Position numbers and translations under genes: made by a program
Source: JBFXAF01 sp050184585
Lineage (GTDB): Bacteria; Pseudomonadota; Alphaproteobacteria; Rhizobiales; Rhizobiaceae
Direction of reading: 5' to 3'
Length of the DNA stretch: 64,000 nucleotides
Assembly (NCBI GenBank): GCA_050184585.1
Contig: JBFXAF010000008.1
Coordinates: forward strand, 158,060-222,059
Notes under the pieces: generated by a model
Told to the model about the DNA's origin: nothing
Databases searched by the model: none
The model's input: the letters and a program-made list of their open reading frames with translations, nothing else
Part shown: piece by piece, positions 60,674-64,000 of the stretch
Layout of the letters: each line of letters starts with the position of its first letter
How positions within the stretch are numbered: position 1 is the stretch's first letter

Positions 60674-61468
60674 ATGAGCGAGCAGGGCGGTACAATTCTC
60701 GACCGGTTCGGCCGGCTGCTGGCGCGCTGGCTGGTCAGCGAGTCGTCGGGCTACGAGCCCTATACGCCGTCCGACCCGGAAACGCTGCGCCGCGCGCTCG
60801 TGCCGGGCGACATCCTCCTGGTCGAGGGCAACCAGCGCATATCCGCCGCCATCAAGTATCTTACCCAGTCGACCTGGTCGCACGCAGCGCTCTATGTCGG
60901 CGACGAACTGCCCGCGCCGGCAGAGGGAGCCGAGCGGCCGCGGCTCGTCGAGGTCAATCTGGGCGACGGCTGCATCGCCGTGCCGCTTTCGAAGTACCGC
61001 ACCTACAACACGCGGATCTGCCGAGCCCACGGACTGACGCCCGAGGATCGCGAGCGCGTGGTCGAGTTCATGGTGGCGCGCATCGGCACGCGCTACGACA
61101 TGAAGAACATTCTCGATCTGGCGCGCTATTTCCTGCCGACGCCGCCCGTTCCGGTTCGCTGGCGCCGACAAATGATCGCTTTCGGTTCCGGCGATCCGAC
61201 GCGGGCGATCTGCTCGTCCATGATAGCCGAGGCATATGGCCGCGTCGGCTATCCGATCCTGCCAGAGATCACCCGCGCGCCAGGGAGGCCGTCGGCGCAG
61301 TCCTCCTATTCGCGCAAGGAGATCCTGCAAATCCGTCACCACTCGCTCTATACGCCGCGCGACTTCGACCTCTCGCCCTACTTCCGTATCGTCAAGCCGA
61401 CCCTGGAGTATGGCTTCGACTATCGAGACATCACCTGGGGCGAGCCGGCGGATACGGCGGTGCCTTAG
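60674..61468 (+). CDS. YiiX/YebB-like permuted NlpC/P60 family cysteine hydrolase
   Basis: 264 residues. The circularly permuted papain-like core appears as GDILLVEGNQRISAAIKYLTQSTWSHAALYVGDEL with His70, then a Glu-containing strand (LVEVNLGDGCIAVPL), YDMKNILDLARYFLP, and the Cys180 nucleophile in RAICSSMIAEAYG. Such enzymes are amidases or lipid-linked hydrolases; the substrate is unknown. The C-terminal tail (RHHSLYTPRDFDLSPYFRIVKP) is typical of proteobacterial members. No membrane segment is evident. Confidence 0.87.
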   Translation: MSEQGGTILDRFGRLLARWLVSESSGYEPYTPSDPETLRRALVPGDILLVEGNQRISAAIKYLTQSTWSHAALYVGDELPAPAEGAERPRLVEVNLGDGCIAVPLSKYRTYNTRICRAHGLTPEDRERVVEFMVARIGTRYDMKNILDLARYFLPTPPVPVRWRRQMIAFGSGDPTRAICSSMIAEAYGRVGYPILPEITRAPGRPSAQSSYSRKEILQIRHHSLYTPRDFDLSPYFRIVKPTLEYGFDYRDITWGEPADTAVP

Positions 61469-61486
61469 GCGCGCCCGGTTCGCGGC

Positions 61487-61516
61487 TTGCATTTTCGTTC
61501 CCGGTCACCGATATGC
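61487..61516 (+). promoter_or_regulatory. putative promoter of the SRP RNA gene
   Basis: TTGCAT (61487-61492) and ATATGC (61511-61516) separated by 18 bases; the SRP RNA would start 5-6 bases downstream, a good fit for the observed 5' stem. Confidence 0.45.
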
Positions 61517-61520
61517 GGAA

Positions 61521-61619
61521 CGGGAGGTTGGTGGTGGACGATCCACTCGCCAACCGGGTCAGGTCCGGAAGGAAGCAGCCCTAACGAGCCACGGAACGGG
61601 TCATTGTTCCAGCCTCCCA
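61521..61619 (+). ncRNA. ffs: signal recognition particle RNA (4.5S, small bacterial type)
   Basis: Contains the near-invariant Ffh-binding core GTCAGGTCCGGAAGGAAGCA (61558-61577) with the GGAA tetraloop, and flanking stems: GGGAGG (61522-61527) pairs with CCTCCC (61613-61618) at the ends. Total about 99 nt. Guides ribosomes to the membrane with Ffh. In alphaproteobacteria the gene often precedes dnaX, as here. Ends are taken from the terminal stem and may be off by a few bases. Confidence 0.93.
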
Positions 61620-61721
61620 CCTTCTCCCGTCATCCCGTGTCCATCTTCCGTTGACGGCCGGTCACGGCGCGGGCGAAACTCTTTTCGGGCGAAGCGGCGG
61701 CGCGGAGGACGGCAAGGACGC

Positions 61722-63551
61722 ATGACCGAGGCCGGAGGCACCGACAGAGCCAGGGGCGGCTACCGCGTGCTGGCGCGCAAGTACCGGCCCGGGGACTTTT
61801 CCACCCTCATCGGCCAGGAGCCGATGGTTCGGACCCTGACCAACGCCTTCTCCACCGGACGCATCGCGCAGGCATGGATGCTGACCGGCGTTCGCGGCGT
61901 GGGCAAGACGACGACCGCCCGCATCCTTGCCCGCGCGCTGAACTACAGGACCGCGGAGATCGACCGGCCGACCGTCGACCTGTCAAGCGAAGGCGAGCAC
62001 TGCCGCGCCATCATGGAAGGCCGCCACGTCGACGTGGTCGAGATGGACGCCGCCTCCCATACCGGCATCGACGACATCCGCGAGATCATCGAGCAGGTGC
62101 GCTACGCGCCGGTCTCCGCACGCTACAAGGTCTACATCATCGACGAAGTCCACATGCTCTCGACGCAGGCCTTCAACGGACTGCTGAAGACGCTGGAGGA
62201 GCCGCCGCCGCATGTGAAGTTCATCTTCGCGACGACGGAGATCAGGAAGGTTCCGATCACCGTGCTGTCGCGCTGCCAGCGCTTCGACCTCAGGCGCGTC
62301 GACGCCGGCGTGCTGGTCGAGCACCTGCGGGACATCGCGCTGAAGGAGGACGTGCCGGTCGAGGACGCCGCCTTCGCCATGATTGCTCGCGCCGCGGAGG
62401 GCTCGGTGCGCGATTCGCTGTCGCTGCTCGACCAGGCGATCGCGCATGGCGGCGGCAGGGTCGAAGCCGCCGCCGTGCGGACGATGCTGGGACTCGCCGA
62501 CCGCGCCCGGGTGATCGACCTGTTCGAACAGCTGATGCGCGGCGACGCCGCCGGCGCGCTGGTCGAGTTCCGTGCGCAGTATGACGAAGGCGCCGACCCG
62601 GCGACCGTCCTGGCCGACCTGGCCAACTTCAACCATCTTGTCACCCGCCTCCGGTTCGTCCCCTCGGCCGCCGACGACGCCGCCTTGACGGACGAGGAGC
62701 GCGTGCGTGGTCGCGAGTTCGCCGGGAGGCTGTCGGTGCGGGTGCTCTCGCGCACCTGGCAGATGCTGTTGAAGGGCATTCCGGAGGTCCAGTCCTCGCC
62801 CAATCCAGTCGCGGCCGGAGAGATGGTGCTGATCCGCATCGCGCACGCCGCCGATCTGCCGACGCTCGACGAAGTGATCCGCTCGCTCGGCGACGAGACG
62901 CCGCCTCCGGCAGGCGGCAATGGCTTGGGCAGGACCGCGCGTCCGTCAGCGTCGGCCGGTTCGGGACAGGCGCCCGCCGTTTCGACGGCGCGGATCCCGT
63001 CTGGACCTGGCAGCGGCCAGACGATGCGCCTCGTCGAAACGACGCTGCACACGGAAATGCCGACGCCGGACGCAATCGCGGCTGTCGAGCCGGAATCGGC
63101 GTCGGTGTCGGTCAGGAGCCTCGCCGACATCGCCGCGCTCGCCGACAAGCATCGCGATCTCGCCTTCAAGGTACTGCTGAAGCGCTGCGTCAAGCCGGTG
63201 CGCATCGAGCCCGGCCGCCTGGACGTGGCGCTGACCGGTGATGCGCCGAAGACGCTGCTCGGCGATCTGACGACCCGGCTGAAGAGCTGGACCGGTCGCA
63301 CCTGGATGGTCTCCGTGTCGCGCGAGGGCGGTGGGCCGACGCTCGCCGAGGAGGAGGCGGCGCGCCGCGAGACGGCGATCCTCGACGCCCGCTCGGATCC
63401 CGCGGTCGCGGCGATCCTCGCGCGGTTTCCAGGTGCGCGCATCATCGACGTGCGGATTCCAGACGCGGCCGCCGCGGACGCGGTGGAACTGCAACCAGAA
63501 ATGCCCGCCGAACCGCGGGCGGACGACGACGAACCCTCAGAGGAGTTGTGA
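61722..63551 (+). CDS. dnaX: DNA polymerase III subunit gamma/tau
   Basis: Clamp-loader subunit, 609 residues from ATG 61722 (AAGGA upstream; the earlier frame from 61236 overlaps the SRP RNA and is not coding). AAA+ domain: LTGVRGVGKTTTARILARAL (Walker A), YIIDEVHMLSTQAFNGLLKTLEEPP (Walker B/SRC-like) and FIFATTEIRKVPITVLSRCQRFDLRRV. The zinc-finger cysteines of E. coli DnaX are absent in this stretch (only EHCRA), as in other alphaproteobacteria. C-terminal tau-like region with a proline/alanine linker (~400-460) and a basic C-terminal domain. I saw no obvious frameshift signal for gamma. Confidence 0.96.
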   Translation: MTEAGGTDRARGGYRVLARKYRPGDFSTLIGQEPMVRTLTNAFSTGRIAQAWMLTGVRGVGKTTTARILARALNYRTAEIDRPTVDLSSEGEHCRAIMEGRHVDVVEMDAASHTGIDDIREIIEQVRYAPVSARYKVYIIDEVHMLSTQAFNGLLKTLEEPPPHVKFIFATTEIRKVPITVLSRCQRFDLRRVDAGVLVEHLRDIALKEDVPVEDAAFAMIARAAEGSVRDSLSLLDQAIAHGGGRVEAAAVRTMLGLADRARVIDLFEQLMRGDAAGALVEFRAQYDEGADPATVLADLANFNHLVTRLRFVPSAADDAALTDEERVRGREFAGRLSVRVLSRTWQMLLKGIPEVQSSPNPVAAGEMVLIRIAHAADLPTLDEVIRSLGDETPPPAGGNGLGRTARPSASAGSGQAPAVSTARIPSGPGSGQTMRLVETTLHTEMPTPDAIAAVEPESASVSVRSLADIAALADKHRDLAFKVLLKRCVKPVRIEPGRLDVALTGDAPKTLLGDLTTRLKSWTGRTWMVSVSREGGGPTLAEEEAARRETAILDARSDPAVAAILARFPGARIIDVRIPDAAAADAVELQPEMPAEPRADDDEPSEEL

Positions 63552-63554
63552 CGA

Positions 63555-63878
63555 ATGAAGGATCTTCTCGGACTGATGGGCAAGGCCAAGGAGATGCAGG
63601 CCAAGTTCCAGGCCATGCAGGAAGAGATGCAGACGATGGAGGCGACCGGCGTGGCCGGCGGCGGCCTCGTTTCCGTCTCGCTCACCGGCAAGTTCGAGAT
63701 GAAGGCGCTGAAGATCGACCCGTCACTCTTCAAGGAGGACGATGTCGAGATTCTCGAGGACCTGCTGCTCTCCGCCCACAACGACGCCAAGACCAAGATC
63801 GAGCAGGCGCTGGCCGAGAAGACCCGCGAGATGACCGCCGGACTGCCCCTGCCGCCGGGAATGAAACTGCCGTTCTAG
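63555..63878 (+). CDS. ybaB: YbaB/EbfC family nucleoid-associated protein
   Basis: 107 residues, starting 3 bases after the dnaX stop. MKDLLGLMGKAKEMQAKFQAMQEEMQ then GVAGGGLVSVSLTGKFEMKALKIDPSLF and the C-terminal LPLPPGMKLPF fit YbaB/EbfC, a dimeric DNA-binding protein. Usually followed by recR, which is not seen before the window ends because an IS element begins about 78 bases later. Confidence 0.95.
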   Translation: MKDLLGLMGKAKEMQAKFQAMQEEMQTMEATGVAGGGLVSVSLTGKFEMKALKIDPSLFKEDDVEILEDLLLSAHNDAKTKIEQALAEKTREMTAGLPLPPGMKLPF

Positions 63879-64000
63879 GACCAATCGACATTCAGGATTC
63901 AATTCTGCGGCGATGTGTGATTCATCGGGTGCCAGGTCTGCTGATCTGGAGCCCGATGATGGCTAAGCCGAAGCGTTACGAACTGACCCCTGATCAATGG
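63879..64000 (+). mobile_element. left end of an IS5-type insertion sequence
   Basis: The sequence right after the ybaB stop (GGACCAATCGACATTCAGG, then an AT-richer stretch) changes base composition and leads to a transposase start. Its position between ybaB and the expected recR supports insertion. The exact terminal repeat and target duplication cannot be confirmed because the right end lies outside the window. Confidence 0.55.
63956..64000 (+). CDS. IS5 family transposase, N-terminus (partial)
   Basis: ATG 63956 (GGAG upstream) reads MMAKPKRYELTPDQW before the window ends. The RYELTPDQW pattern is the extreme N-terminus of IS5/IS427-group transposases (Y.LTD.QW), where a DDE transposase would follow. 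Only 15 codons are visible; assignment is from this motif. Confidence 0.7.
   Translation, partial: MMAKPKRYELTPDQW

Noticed and set aside
61236..61721. N-terminal extension of dnaX
   Set aside because: It covers the end of the YiiX-like gene and the SRP RNA; the ATG at 61722 gives the expected DnaX start.

Overview
The window is about 66% GC chromosomal DNA from an alphaproteobacterium of the order Hyphomicrobiales (Rhizobiales), most like Mesorhizobium and other Phyllobacteriaceae. The evidence is gene content and order: a rph / rdgB / hemW / rsmI / yraN block divergent from hrcA-grpE, a malic enzyme fused to a phosphotransacetylase-like domain, mbfA behind an Irr-type iron control element, SRP RNA in front of dnaX-ybaB, and the GC-rich palindromic repeats typical of these genomes. 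I found no rRNA, tRNA or CRISPR array.

Layout. 1-4.6 kb: a partial hypothetical gene, then an accessory patch holding a truncated methyltransferase fragment, a MmeI-like single-chain restriction-modification enzyme (carrying an in-frame palindromic repeat and a C-terminal frameshift) and two small genes. 4.6-9.8 kb: maeB and mutS, divergent. 9.8-12.2 kb: a lower-GC insertion with a convergent TcmP / three-Cys-motif (DUF5131) pair plus relic sequence. 12.2-15.5 kb: a surface protein with eight PKD-like repeats and an autotransporter-type barrel. 15.5-18.4 kb: aldo/keto reductase, then a MarR regulator divergent from a cupin and a VOC gene with two near-identical operators between them. 18.7-21.1 kb: gyrB. 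21.4-23.4 kb: a secreted protein and a cytochrome P450.

23.4-35.0 kb is a housekeeping stretch: yraN, rsmI, hemW, rdgB, a VOC gene, rph, hrcA, grpE, several membrane proteins, nth and prfC. 35.1-41.7 kb: a DUF2306 gene, a membrane LytTR regulator with a FAD oxidoreductase, an AlkC-type DNA glycosylase, a class II glutamine amidotransferase, an Lrp/AsnC regulator and dut. 41.8-46.1 kb is metabolic: an ICL/PEP-mutase family enzyme coupled to a trans-3-hydroxy-L-proline dehydratase (read from a Cys-to-Thr active-site change), a LysE exporter, cysteine synthase and a GST.

46.5-49.9 kb: a complete TAXI-type TRAP transporter (binding protein, hairpin, fused permease, DUF1850). 49.9-52.0 kb: a class A penicillin-binding protein. 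52.1-54.2 kb: a 50-residue protein and an iron group (YciE/YciF-type ferritin-like protein convergent with MbfA). 54.2-57.9 kb: a TetR (CecR-like) / membrane fusion / ATPase / permease efflux operon behind a palindromic operator. 57.9-61.5 kb: split CYTH and CHAD genes, an MFS exporter and a YiiX-like hydrolase. 61.5-64.0 kb: SRP RNA, dnaX, ybaB and the start of an IS5-type transposase where recR is usually found.

The most unusual parts are the palindromic element translated inside the restriction-modification enzyme, the frameshift that joins this enzyme to its downstream neighbour, and the TcmP / three-Cys-motif pair, whose function I do not know.
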